From MVYY01 sp012517575 (GTDB lineage: Bacteria; Bacteroidota; Bacteroidia; Bacteroidales; Paludibacteraceae), in the NCBI GenBank assembly GCA_031629035.1, contig JAVLUG010000016.1, positions 1 through 64,000 on the forward strand: DNA of 64,000 nt, in the 5' to 3' direction. The notes under the pieces are model-generated. The model did not search any database and was not told where the DNA came from. It saw only the letters and a program-made list of their open reading frames with translations. The translations under genes and the position numbers were made by a program. Below, in pieces: positions 51,385-60,665 of this stretch (position 1 is the stretch's first letter; the number at the start of each line of letters is the position of its first letter).

Positions 51385-54228
51385 ATGAAAATGAAAAAAA
51401 TTTTCAGTACGTTTCTATTAATTGTAATTGCGTGGACCAATTGCCATGTTGCGTTTTCAGGAGTGCCAGCGGGTTATTACTATTTTGCCCACAACAAGAA
51501 AAAGGTAGAGTTAAAATCTGCGCTTTCACAAATTGCTTCTCCTTTACGTGTTCTCGATTATGGCAGCGGCAAAGGATATACATGGGAAGGGTTTTATTAT
51601 ACCGATCAAAATTCGGATGGTTCGGTGAAAGATATGTATTCTTCGGAAATTCGCTACTTTAATGGATTCTCTTCTGTAAAGGGCATGCACATAGAGCATT
51701 CTTTACCAAAAAGCTGGTGGGGAGGACACGAAAATAACGCCTATAAAGATTTGTTCCATTTGTATCCTGCTGATGGAGTTACCAATTCCACTAAAAACAA
51801 TTTTCCGCTTGGTGAAGTTACAGGCACACCAAATTTCGACAATGGGGTAAGCAAGATTGGGAAAAATGGTTTTGGAGGAATTTATACCGACAATTGCTTT
51901 GAACCGGCCGATGAATACAAAGGCGATTTTGCTCGTTCTTATCTTTATGTCTCTACCATTTACGAAAATTTTGCTTCCTTGTGGAATTCGCCTATGATGA
52001 ACAACAACACTTATCCGGTTTGGAAGAAATGGGCGGTTGATTTACTACTCAAGTGGAATCGGGAAGATCCGGTAAGCCAAAAGGAACGCGATCGCATTGA
52101 AACCGTTTACAGCATTCAGGGGAATCGTAATCCCTTTATCGATTATCCCGACTTGGCTGAATATATTTGGGGTGCCGACACCACGAAAATTTTTCCTTTT
52201 CCTGAAGAAACAGAACCGTTTTTGATTTATCCCAAACGTGGTTATCAAATGGATTTCGGTGTAATATTACAATCCGATTCCATCATACAGCATTTAACTG
52301 TTTCGGGATTGAATTTACAAAACAATTTGAATATCAGTCTTAAGAACAAGAGTAAATCCTTTAAAATTTCCAAAACTTCGTTGACGAAAGAAGAAGTTAT
52401 CAATGGCAGCGAAATATCCATTACTTTTCAACCTGTGGTTTCGGGTTGGAACCGAGATACGCTTTTGTTAATTTCCGAAGGTTGGAATGATTCTTTACTC
52501 ATTCCGATGCAAGGTTTGGCTTCAACCGATTTTCTCGCCATAGAACCGCAGAATATCACGCCGACCGGAGGAACGTTAAGATGGATTTCCGATCCTGATG
52601 CCGACAATTATAAATTAAATCTTTATCAAGGCGATCAGCAAGCCGGCGATTTGATTATTTCTGCTTATGTGGAAGGTAGCAGCTGGAATAAAGCTTTGGA
52701 ATTGTACAACGACACAGGAAAAAGTATTGATTTATCGAATTACAGTCTCCAAAAACAATCCAATGGAGATGGAAATTTTGGAGCTCCCTTGAAGCTGAAT
52801 GGAATGCTGGAAAACGGAAAAACTTATGTGTTGGTTCACAAGAATTGTTCAAACAACGATTTGATTGCAAAAGCAAATTTATTGACAGATTCTTTGCTGA
52901 GTTTCACCGGAAATGATGCTGTTGCATTGGTAAGAAATGGCATTCTTATTGACGTGGTGGGTATCGCCAATGCAGGTGCCGATGTATATTGGGGACAGGA
53001 CTTGACTTTAGAAAGAAAATCTTCAGTTACGCATCCAAGTTCCCAATTTCGGGCTACAGAATGGAATACTTATGAAATAGATAACTTCCAGATGCTGGGA
53101 AATCATCAAATGACTTTTCAAGCGTCTTCTAACTATCTGCTTCAAAATTATCCAACAGGAAAAACAGACCATTTCACTATTTCACAATTATTGCCCGAAA
53201 ATACTTATACCTATTCCATTACGGCCGTTTATCCAAATGAAGAAAAAAAAGCTTTGAACACCATGCAGATTCATACCGCACGTTTAGATATGCCAATTGT
53301 TATGGATGCTTTAAATGTGCACTCAACTGGTTTTATTGCCAATTGGGAAGATCATCTTTATACCCAGCATTTTTTACTGGATGTTTTTCAGTTACAAGGG
53401 ACGGCTGATACTACTGAAATTGAAACTTTTGATAACGTTGGAAGTAATGGAAAACCCTTACCCACAGGTTGGACAGGCACAGCAAGCGGAAATTATACGT
53501 CTTCTACCAGTTCGGGAGAGGCGCCTCCTTCCATTGCTTTGAAAAATGATGGAGAATACCTGCAAACAAAAACTTATTCTCTACCTGTAAAAAAACTTTC
53601 CTTTATGTATCGTTTTGCTTCTGATGCAACGGGTTCTTCTCTTATTTTGGAAGGAATAAAGGAAAATGGTAATATAAGTCGTATTGATAGTATTTCTTAT
53701 GTCAATACTTCTAAAAATTATCCGGTTTATTTTTTTCAACCTTCTGATGAAATAGTTGCTTTTAAATTTACTTATCGAAAATTAAAAGGAAATTTAGCGT
53801 TGGATGATGTGGCAGTTACTTATGGGAATCAAGATACCATTTATGTATTAAAAAACGAATCAATGGTTGGCAGTCAGTTTGAGGTTTCCAATCTGAATGA
53901 AAATTCCACTTACTATTACCGTGTTCGGGCAACGCTGGGAAATTCTGTTTCAGATTTTTCCGATGTGATAAAAGTGCAAACTACAAGCGAATCAGGAATT
54001 AAAAATTATGAAGATTTCTCTTTTCAAATTGTACCTGAAGTCGATCAGATAAAAATAAAAGGGTTGCAAGGCAACGAACGTATTCAAATTTTCAATATTG
54101 CCGGTGTATGCCTGTTTAATCAACATTCATCAGGCTCAGAAATGAGTATCAGTATTCCGCAGAAAGGAATTTTTATCGTTCGTATCTCAAACAAAGATTT
54201 TACTTTTGCACAAAAATTAATCAAATAA
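51385..54228 (+). CDS. Multidomain secreted endonuclease I with lamin-tail domain and T9SS sorting domain (2 of 3)
   Basis: A 947-residue secreted protein. The signal peptide (about 1-25) is followed by an endonuclease I domain (about 28-265, MHIEHSLPKSWWGG and LFHLYPADGVTNSTKNN), a choice-of-anchor-like beta domain (about 270-390), a lamin-tail (LTD) domain (about 425-560, YVEGSSWNKALELYNDTGK), fibronectin III-like segments with an intervening beta-sandwich (about 560-870), and a T9SS C-terminal domain. LTD domains in bacteria are surface-adhesion or nucleic-acid-associated modules. It lies 67 bases after the first nuclease and 14 bases before the third. Confidence 0.9.
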   Translation: MKMKKIFSTFLLIVIAWTNCHVAFSGVPAGYYYFAHNKKKVELKSALSQIASPLRVLDYGSGKGYTWEGFYYTDQNSDGSVKDMYSSEIRYFNGFSSVKGMHIEHSLPKSWWGGHENNAYKDLFHLYPADGVTNSTKNNFPLGEVTGTPNFDNGVSKIGKNGFGGIYTDNCFEPADEYKGDFARSYLYVSTIYENFASLWNSPMMNNNTYPVWKKWAVDLLLKWNREDPVSQKERDRIETVYSIQGNRNPFIDYPDLAEYIWGADTTKIFPFPEETEPFLIYPKRGYQMDFGVILQSDSIIQHLTVSGLNLQNNLNISLKNKSKSFKISKTSLTKEEVINGSEISITFQPVVSGWNRDTLLLISEGWNDSLLIPMQGLASTDFLAIEPQNITPTGGTLRWISDPDADNYKLNLYQGDQQAGDLIISAYVEGSSWNKALELYNDTGKSIDLSNYSLQKQSNGDGNFGAPLKLNGMLENGKTYVLVHKNCSNNDLIAKANLLTDSLLSFTGNDAVALVRNGILIDVVGIANAGADVYWGQDLTLERKSSVTHPSSQFRATEWNTYEIDNFQMLGNHQMTFQASSNYLLQNYPTGKTDHFTISQLLPENTYTYSITAVYPNEEKKALNTMQIHTARLDMPIVMDALNVHSTGFIANWEDHLYTQHFLLDVFQLQGTADTTEIETFDNVGSNGKPLPTGWTGTASGNYTSSTSSGEAPPSIALKNDGEYLQTKTYSLPVKKLSFMYRFASDATGSSLILEGIKENGNISRIDSISYVNTSKNYPVYFFQPSDEIVAFKFTYRKLKGNLALDDVAVTYGNQDTIYVLKNESMVGSQFEVSNLNENSTYYYRVRATLGNSVSDFSDVIKVQTTSESGIKNYEDFSFQIVPEVDQIKIKGLQGNERIQIFNIAGVCLFNQHSSGSEMSISIPQKGIFIVRISNKDFTFAQKLIK

Positions 54229-54242
54229 ACTCTTCTTTGTTC

Positions 54243-55328
54243 ATGAAATTTTCTTTTCGCTATATTAAAAAAATCTCAGTAGTTTTTCTGACATTTTTCA
54301 GCTTTTCTCTTTCGGCCGAAATACCTGAAGGTTATTACCAATCGGCTGAAGGGAAAACAGGGGCCGAATTAAAAACTGCTTTGCACAATATCATTCGACA
54401 ACACATTATTCTGAATTACGACACCAGTACTTACGTTTGGTGGTACACCTATTTCAAGGCAACCGACTGGCATCCGGACGGTTATTTTTGGGATATGTAT
54501 TCCAACAACAAACGCTCTACTTACAATGGTAACCTTATGAATAGGGAGCATTGCATGCCACGAAGTTGGTGGGGAACAAGTTCGAATTATTCCACTTTCG
54601 ACGCCAACGGTGATTTAGTTAATCTTTCTCCTTCGGATGCGGAAGCCAATACTGCCAAATCAAATTATCCATTGGGTGTGGTTGGGAGTTCGGTTATTTA
54701 TACAAATGGCGTGGTAAAAGTCGGAAACAATACTTATACCGGTTACAACGGGGTGGTTTTTGAACCGGCAGATCAATATAAAGGCGATTTTGCAAGAACT
54801 TACATGTATATGGTTACTTGTTACGAAGATTATCAATCGTACTGGAGAGGAACCGGTACTTCGAGTATGCTGGACAGAAATACGTACCCTGTATTCAAAC
54901 AATGGGCCATTAAAATGTTGCTGGAGTGGAGCAGGAATGATCCGGTCAGCGACAAGGAAACCAATCGGAATGATGGTATTAATATAATTCAGGAAAATAG
55001 AAATCCTTTCATTGATCATCCGGAATTGGCAGAATATATTTGGGGCTTGCATAAAGGCGAAGTATGGAACGGAACGGCCGGCGATAATGACCTGAATGTA
55101 ATTTTCTCTGTTTATCCTAATCCGGCATCGACTGTTGTGTCGGTTGACCTCAACAAACCTGAGAGTTCGTATTATTGTATTTACGACCTTAGCGGAATAA
55201 GTTTGAAAAGTGGAAGTTTTCCCTCAGATGGAAAATTGGATGTTACCGAACTTCAAAATGGCTTGTACTTGTTGGTGGTATATTATGAAAATCAACGGAA
55301 AACAATAAAGTTAATGATAGCTCGCTGA
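54243..55328 (+). CDS. Secreted endonuclease I with T9SS sorting domain (3 of 3)
   Basis: Third paralogue, 361 residues from the ATG at 54243; a TTG two codons earlier extends the frame but is not needed. Signal peptide about residues 1-25 (FFSFSLSAEI), nuclease domain about 26-270 with NREHCMPRSWWG and NLSPSDAEANTAKSNYPLG, then a T9SS type A tail (FSVYPNPASTVVSVDL, LQNGLYLLVVYY). The NREH and metal-site residues are conserved, so it should be active. It starts 14 bases after the second nuclease, so the three form an operon. Confidence 0.92.
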   Translation: MKFSFRYIKKISVVFLTFFSFSLSAEIPEGYYQSAEGKTGAELKTALHNIIRQHIILNYDTSTYVWWYTYFKATDWHPDGYFWDMYSNNKRSTYNGNLMNREHCMPRSWWGTSSNYSTFDANGDLVNLSPSDAEANTAKSNYPLGVVGSSVIYTNGVVKVGNNTYTGYNGVVFEPADQYKGDFARTYMYMVTCYEDYQSYWRGTGTSSMLDRNTYPVFKQWAIKMLLEWSRNDPVSDKETNRNDGINIIQENRNPFIDHPELAEYIWGLHKGEVWNGTAGDNDLNVIFSVYPNPASTVVSVDLNKPESSYYCIYDLSGISLKSGSFPSDGKLDVTELQNGLYLLVVYYENQRKTIKLMIAR

Positions 55329-55451
55329 TAATATTTGGTTATTTTTCGCAACTTTTCTTATTTGTTTTTGTGGCGTTTTGTGTTTCAAACTTTTGACTTG
55401 CTAAATTGTTATTTTTAAGTGAAATATAGCACGTTTCTTTGTGGAATGTGT

Positions 55452-55459
55452 TATCTTTG
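55452..55459 (+). promoter_or_regulatory. -7 box before the CarboxypepD_reg-like gene
   Basis: TATCTTTG fits TAnnTTTG, 65 bases before the ATG at 55524. No -33 element is in register. Confidence 0.45.
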
Positions 55460-55523
55460 CTTAAATGAATTTCTTATTAAAATTCAATAGTTTATCAAGT
55501 TCTACTCTTTATCACTTTCCGCC

Positions 55524-56816
55524 ATGAAAACTAAAAATTTATTCCATTCCTTCCAGATTACATTATGGAGCTTTATTCTATTATTGTTCTCTGTTTCTCT
55601 GCAATCGCAAAATAATTTTCAAAAAAAATTTCAGAAAAACGATTCAGTTTATGTGGAATTTTCAGGTAAAATTGTAGACGCCAAAAACGGAGACGTACTG
55701 CCATTTGCCACTCTTTCGGTGGAAGGAAGCAACATGACTACTGTGTCCAATTCCGAAGGAGAATTTTCTTTAAAAATTCCAAAAGAAATTCAAGATAAAA
55801 CAATAACTGTCAGTTATATAGGTTACAAAAATAAAATTGTTCGAATTTCTGAGCTGAAACAGGAGAAATCCCGCATAGCTTTGGAACCAATGATGGTATC
55901 GTTGCCTGAAGTCAGTGTAATCTCAAAAAATGCTGAAGATTTAATAGCGGAAGTACTGGACAGACGATTCAAAAATTATCCCGATCAGGAATTGATGATG
56001 ACGGCATTTTACAGGGAAACCATCAAAAAAAACCGGTCGTATGTCTCACTTTCCGAAGCCATTGTGGACATTTTAAAACAGCCTTACGCTTCATTCCGGC
56101 AGGATCAGGCAGAGTTGTATAAAAGCAGAAAACAAACCGACTACAAAAAACTCGACACACTGGTTTTTAAATTAATGGGTGGCCCTTACAATTCCCTTTA
56201 CATGGATGTGATGAAAAATCCGGATTATCTTTTTACCGAAAAAATGCAGGATAATTATGAATTCTCTTTTGATCGCACTACCTATATCGATCATCATCTT
56301 ATTTATATCATCAACTTCAAGCAGCGGCCATCAGTAAGCATTCCTCTGTATTATGGGAAACTGTATATCGACGCTGAAAGTCTTGCCTTGAGAAGTGCCA
56401 TTTTTCATCTCGACCTTACTGACAAGGAAAAATCTGCTTCACTGCTGATACGTAAAAAACCGCTTAATGCGAAAGTTTTTTTGACAAATGCTTCTTACCG
56501 GATGGATTATATTGAAAAAGATGGGAAATGGTATTATAATTACAGTCGGATAGAATTGGATTTTAAAATTGATTGGAAAAGAAAATTATTCAATTCCAAT
56601 TATTATACAGTTATAGAAATGGTTGTTACCGATTGGGAAAATGCCACAGAAGAGAAGAAGTTGAAAAATAAATTACGTCCAACGGTAATTATCGGAGATG
56701 AAGTTTCCGGTTTTTCCGATCCCGAATTTTGGGGTACTTACAACGTGATTGAACCCGAAAAACCCATTGAATCAGCCATAAAAAAGATTCAGAAACAACT
56801 TGAAAAAAGGAAGTAA
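55524..56816 (+). CDS. Carboxypeptidase-regulatory-like domain envelope protein
   Basis: A 430-residue secreted protein. Signal peptide (about 1-29), CarboxypepD_reg-like beta-sandwich (about 45-125, FSGKIVDAKNGDVLPFATLS to VSYIGYKNK), then a conserved Bacteroidota domain of unknown function (about 140-410) with ADLIAEVLDRRF-like and MMTAFYRETIKKN segments. No TonB plug or barrel follows, so this is not a receptor. It resembles envelope proteins that carry the same N-terminal domain as SusC and act in outer-membrane processes. The retropepsin gene follows after 19 bases, suggesting a joint role. Confidence 0.85.
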   Translation: MKTKNLFHSFQITLWSFILLLFSVSLQSQNNFQKKFQKNDSVYVEFSGKIVDAKNGDVLPFATLSVEGSNMTTVSNSEGEFSLKIPKEIQDKTITVSYIGYKNKIVRISELKQEKSRIALEPMMVSLPEVSVISKNAEDLIAEVLDRRFKNYPDQELMMTAFYRETIKKNRSYVSLSEAIVDILKQPYASFRQDQAELYKSRKQTDYKKLDTLVFKLMGGPYNSLYMDVMKNPDYLFTEKMQDNYEFSFDRTTYIDHHLIYIINFKQRPSVSIPLYYGKLYIDAESLALRSAIFHLDLTDKEKSASLLIRKKPLNAKVFLTNASYRMDYIEKDGKWYYNYSRIELDFKIDWKRKLFNSNYYTVIEMVVTDWENATEEKKLKNKLRPTVIIGDEVSGFSDPEFWGTYNVIEPEKPIESAIKKIQKQLEKRK

Positions 56817-56835
56817 TTGTTAACAAAGAAATTCC

Positions 56836-58050
56836 TTGAATTTTAAGACAAAAATATTAATGTGGTTTATTGTCTGTTCATTCCTTTCTGAACAAGCAAT
56901 TTTTGCCCGTAAACTTGTGGCTTCTTATCCGTTTCAGATGAGTGGTTCATTCATTATATTGCAAGCGAAAATTAATAACTCGAACCCTTTATATTTTATT
57001 CTCGATTCGGGAGTAAAGAATGCCATAATTACCGAATTGGGTGCAAATGATGAAGTTTTATTAAATTATAAAGCTACCAAAACCTTGCAGGGGTTAGGCG
57101 GGAACGATCCCATTACCACCTTGCTTAGTGATAGCAATACAATACAAATTGGTAAAATTAAACTTTTCAACAAAGATGTTTTTGTCTTGCCAAACGGTTT
57201 TTTCAATCTTTCGCAAGAACTGGGTACCAAAATCAACGGAATCATTGGCTACGATTTTTTTACCGATTATATTGTTCAAATAGATTATACCAACAAAAGA
57301 CTGAAATTTTACAGAAACCAACTCGACTTTAAACCACCTAAAGGATATCAATCCATTAAAATGAATATCGAATCTCAGAAAATGTTTATTTACTTAAATA
57401 TCCTCGAAACAGATTCGGCTCACCGCAAAATTAAAATGCTCATTGATACAGGTGCAGAGCTAACAGCATGGTTTCAGACTATCAGCAATAAATCTGTGAA
57501 AATGCCCGAAAAATCGGTGCACGGAAGAATTGGAGAAGGATTAAGTGGAGAAATTACAGGAATTTTTGCAAGGGTTCCACAGCTTTGTATTGCAAACTTT
57601 TGTTTTTTTCAACCTATTGTCGTTTTTCTTGATTCTTCCTCCATGACACCAGCTCTTATTAAGTCTGATAGAGATGGTACTATTGGCGGTCAACTTCTAA
57701 AAAGATTCAACATCATTATCGATACACACAATAAAAATTTTTATTTCAAACCAAATTACAATTTTAAAAAACCTTTTCGATATAATATTGCAGGCATAGA
57801 AATAAATCAAACAAACTCAATTTTTCCCGAAATAGAAATTTCCAATATTTGGAATGGTTCACCAGCCCAGGCAAGTGGACTTGAAGAAGGAGACATTATC
57901 AAAGAATTAAATAATATTAAAGTCTATTCTTTAACCTTGACTGAAATAAGAGATTATTTCGAAAAACCATCAAAAAAGCCCCTGCTTCTTTTAATTGATC
58001 GAAAAGGGAAACATTTTAAAGTAAAAATCAATATGTATCCAAAAATCTAA
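56836..58050 (+). CDS. Secreted tandem retropepsin-like aspartyl protease with PDZ domain
   Basis: A 404-residue protein with signal peptide, two successive retropepsin-like halves and a C-terminal PDZ domain. The first half has YFILDSGVKNAIIT (DSG) near residue 55; the second has KMLIDTGAELTAW (canonical DTG) near residue 200. The PDZ (about 325-400) contains GSPAQASGLEEGDIIKELN. Two DxG motifs in one chain would let it act as a monomer, whereas viral retropepsins dimerise. Start is TTG 56836 (MNFKTKILMW, giving a positively charged signal start) or ATG 56860. It may process envelope proteins with its neighbour at 55524. Confidence 0.85.
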   Translation: MNFKTKILMWFIVCSFLSEQAIFARKLVASYPFQMSGSFIILQAKINNSNPLYFILDSGVKNAIITELGANDEVLLNYKATKTLQGLGGNDPITTLLSDSNTIQIGKIKLFNKDVFVLPNGFFNLSQELGTKINGIIGYDFFTDYIVQIDYTNKRLKFYRNQLDFKPPKGYQSIKMNIESQKMFIYLNILETDSAHRKIKMLIDTGAELTAWFQTISNKSVKMPEKSVHGRIGEGLSGEITGIFARVPQLCIANFCFFQPIVVFLDSSSMTPALIKSDRDGTIGGQLLKRFNIIIDTHNKNFYFKPNYNFKKPFRYNIAGIEINQTNSIFPEIEISNIWNGSPAQASGLEEGDIIKELNNIKVYSLTLTEIRDYFEKPSKKPLLLLIDRKGKHFKVKINMYPKI

Positions 58051-58200
58051 TTTTCATTCCACATTTTTGAATAAATTTTAGAAATAAGACTTATAAAATT
58101 ATGCTCAGGGTATAAAGATAATAAATTTCGACCATCAGCCTCATTAAAGTTTTAGTATTTTGACTGATTTTGTTTTCGATGATAGTTTAAAATAAAAATC

Positions 58201-58231
58201 TTTGGTATTTCAAAAAAAATTGTTACTTTTG
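58201..58231 (+). promoter_or_regulatory. Promoter of rpmH
   Basis: TTTG at 58201-58204 and TACTTTTG at 58224-58231, spacer 19, match the -33/-7 consensus. The rpmH ATG is 44 bases downstream. Confidence 0.7.
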
Positions 58232-58275
58232 TCGTCTAAAAATCTGGAAGAAAACAACAGCAAATACCAAGTACG

Positions 58276-58434
58276 ATGAAAAGGACATTTCAACCTTCGC
58301 AAAGAAAAAGAAGAAACAAACATGGATTTCGTGAAAGAATGACTACTGCCAACGGACGCAGGGTTTTGGCTTCACGTCGGGCAAAAGGCAGAAAAAAACT
58401 GACAGTTTCCGATGAAGGACGTCCAAAATTGTAA
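58276..58434 (+). CDS. rpmH: 50S ribosomal protein L34
   Basis: A 52-residue, highly basic protein with the L34 signature: MKRTFQPSQRKRRNKHGFRE, then RMTTANGRRVLASRRAKGRK. It binds 23S rRNA in the large subunit. In many bacteria rpmH lies next to dnaA or rnpA; here it stands alone with its own promoter and terminator, which is common in Bacteroidota. The C-terminal eleven residues (TVSDEGRPKL end) are an extension beyond the minimal L34. Confidence 0.98.
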   Translation: MKRTFQPSQRKRRNKHGFRERMTTANGRRVLASRRAKGRKKLTVSDEGRPKL

Positions 58435-58467
58435 TCAGTCGGGATCCAATTACTGTTCACATAAATA

Positions 58468-58502
58468 AAGTAAGAACTTCTAAGGGGGTTTTTACTTTTT
58501 TT
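58468..58502 (+). terminator. Terminator of rpmH
   Basis: A 10-bp stem with one G-T pair, 58468-58477 against 58488-58497, followed by a T-run to 58502. Confidence 0.65.
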
Positions 58503-58535
58503 GTTTCTGATATGCCGATAATAAAATAATTTACG

Positions 58536-58543
58536 TACTTTTG
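58536..58543 (+). promoter_or_regulatory. -7 box of the PASTA-rluD unit
   Basis: TACTTTTG fits TAnnTTTG, 61 bases before the PASTA-protein ATG at 58605. Confidence 0.5.
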
Positions 58544-58604
58544 GAATAAAATTTTTTCATAGAAGTTTACAGCTTCATTTTTTTCAAAAGACCCTGACAA
58601 ACTT

Positions 58605-59450
58605 ATGGACTTCAAAAAATTTTGGAAAGAATCTTTTTCAGGATTTGTAATTAAGAATATTCTGCTTGCTATTCTTGTTTTTGTAGCATTGGTGTGGATT
58701 ACATTGATGTGTATTGATTTTTATACGCATCATGGCGAAGCTGAAATTGTGCCTGATGTCAGAGGATTATATGTGGAAGAAGCAGGAAATCAGCTCGCAA
58801 AAAAGGGTCTGAATTATAAAATTATCGATTCGGTTTATGTTAGAGGAAAAAAGTCCGGTGTCATTATCGAACAAGTGCCACCTCCACAATCTACTCTGAA
58901 AAAAAATCGACCTGTTTATCTGATTATAAATTCTACTCAAGTTCAAAAAGTACCACTGCCCGAAATTATCGATGTTTCTTATCGCCAAGCGGTAGCCATG
59001 CTCAACGCAGTGGGTTTGGAAGTTGCGAGTGTACAGTACCGGTCGTCCGAATTTAAAGATTTGGTTATTGATGTGAAATACAACGGTTCGAGCATTTTAC
59101 CCGGTACCAAGATTCCGGAAAGCAGTTCGGTTGTTCTTGTTGTAGGCAGCGGCTATGGGGAAGGAATTTCCGCAGTGCCTTCACTCAAAGGTTTGACTTT
59201 GGAAGAAGCCAAACAAAATGCGCTTACAAAATCGTTTGTTATAGGGTCAATCAATTTTGATGTGCCACCCAACGGAAATGAAAACGATTATTTTGTTTAT
59301 CGGCAACTTCCACGAGCCGGTGAATCTATGCCGGCAGGGAGTCGTATAGATGTTTGGGTAACTACTTCAACATCAAAACTTGTGGATTCTGACGACGAAA
59401 ACACAGAGGAAACTACCGTTCAGCCTCAAGACGACGAAGTATTTTTTTAA
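58605..59450 (+). CDS. PASTA-domain membrane protein
   Basis: A 281-residue protein with one N-terminal membrane anchor (about residues 17-39, IKNILLAILVFVALVWITL) and three extracytoplasmic PASTA domains: VPDVRGLYVEEAGNQL (about 50-110), LPEIIDVSYRQAVAML (about 120-185) and VPSLKGLTLEEAKQN (about 190-260), then an acidic tail. PASTA domains bind peptidoglycan fragments and are best known from Ser/Thr kinases and PBPs; here no kinase or transpeptidase is attached. With ddl nearby, a cell-wall role is likely. It is 24 bases before rluD. Confidence 0.92.
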   Translation: MDFKKFWKESFSGFVIKNILLAILVFVALVWITLMCIDFYTHHGEAEIVPDVRGLYVEEAGNQLAKKGLNYKIIDSVYVRGKKSGVIIEQVPPPQSTLKKNRPVYLIINSTQVQKVPLPEIIDVSYRQAVAMLNAVGLEVASVQYRSSEFKDLVIDVKYNGSSILPGTKIPESSSVVLVVGSGYGEGISAVPSLKGLTLEEAKQNALTKSFVIGSINFDVPPNGNENDYFVYRQLPRAGESMPAGSRIDVWVTTSTSKLVDSDDENTEETTVQPQDDEVFF

Positions 59451-59474
59451 AACCAATAAAATCGAATAAAGAAA

Positions 59475-60545
59475 TTGTTGGAAGTAACAAAATGGGAAGA
59501 TTTTTCCGATTCGGCAGAAGAGCCGGAACTTTTTGAACATTTTCGATTTATAGCGGATAAAGGGCAAAGTCCGATCAGGATTGACAAATATCTGGTCAAT
59601 TGCATGGCCAATATCTCACGCAATCGGATTCAGGAAGCTGCTGATGCAGGAAATATTCTGGTCAACGAGAAGCCGGTGAAAGCCAATTACAAAGTGAAAC
59701 CGAATGACATCATTTCCATTGTGATGACTTATCCTCCCAGTCAGTTTGAAATTATTCCGCAGAACATTCCCATTGACATAGTTTATGAAGATGATGACTT
59801 GCTGATTGTTAATAAGCAACCGGGTTTAGTGGTTCATCCGGGTGTTGGCAATTACGAAGGAACTTTGCTGAATGCGCTGGCCTATCATTTCAAAGACAAT
59901 CCAAAGTATGATTTTAACGATGCCCGTATTGGGCTGGTTCACCGCATCGACAAGGATACTTCCGGACTTTTACTGATAGCCAAAACCGAAGAAGCAAAAA
60001 CGCATCTGGGAAAACAGTTTTACAATAAAACTACCGACCGTCTGTATGAAGCGCTGGTATGGGGAAATATAAAAGAAGATGAAGGAACAATTGTGGGAGC
60101 ATTGGCACGCGACCCCCGAGACCGTATGATGTTTAAGGTATTTGATGAAGATGAAAATCCTTTGGCAAAACATGCCATCACTCATTATAAGGTGTTGGAA
60201 CGTTTGGCTTATGTTACTTTGGTTGAATGCAGGCTCGAAACCGGACGTACCCATCAGATTCGTGTTCACATGAAACACATTGGTCATCCTCTTTTTAATG
60301 ACGAGCGTTACGGCGGAAATGAAATTTTAAGAGGCACAACTTCTGCCAAATATCGGCAGTTTATTAAAAACTGTTTCGAAATTTGTCCCCGTCAGGCATT
60401 ACATGCCAAAACGCTGGGATTTGTTCATCCTACTACGGGAGAAAAAATGTATTTCAATAGCGAATTGCCACAAGATATGCAGCAATTACTCATAAAATGG
60501 AGAAATTATATTGGGGCGGCAGAAATTGGGAAAGAAGATTTTTAG
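59475..60545 (+). CDS. rluD: 23S rRNA pseudouridine synthase, RluD family
   Basis: Makes pseudouridine in 23S rRNA (helix 69 in E. coli). The N-terminal S4 RNA-binding domain (about residues 32-95, IRIDKYLVNCMANISRNRIQ) is followed by the synthase core with the catalytic aspartate in HRIDKDTSGLLLIAK and ETGRTHQIRVHMKHIGHP. Length of 356 residues is usual in Bacteroidota. No ATG is available before the S4 domain, so the start is TTG at 59475 or 59478. It follows the PASTA gene after 24 bases and precedes ddl. Confidence 0.93.
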   Translation: MLEVTKWEDFSDSAEEPELFEHFRFIADKGQSPIRIDKYLVNCMANISRNRIQEAADAGNILVNEKPVKANYKVKPNDIISIVMTYPPSQFEIIPQNIPIDIVYEDDDLLIVNKQPGLVVHPGVGNYEGTLLNALAYHFKDNPKYDFNDARIGLVHRIDKDTSGLLLIAKTEEAKTHLGKQFYNKTTDRLYEALVWGNIKEDEGTIVGALARDPRDRMMFKVFDEDENPLAKHAITHYKVLERLAYVTLVECRLETGRTHQIRVHMKHIGHPLFNDERYGGNEILRGTTSAKYRQFIKNCFEICPRQALHAKTLGFVHPTTGEKMYFNSELPQDMQQLLIKWRNYIGAAEIGKEDF

Positions 60546-60665
60546 TAAACTTTCAAGGTTGAATCATTTTTGTAAAAATGCAGCTGACTCTTGTTATTTT
60601 GAAAGGCAAATTTTGATTTTTTTATTTAAATAGACATACAAATACTTAACTTTTAAATTTTTCGG

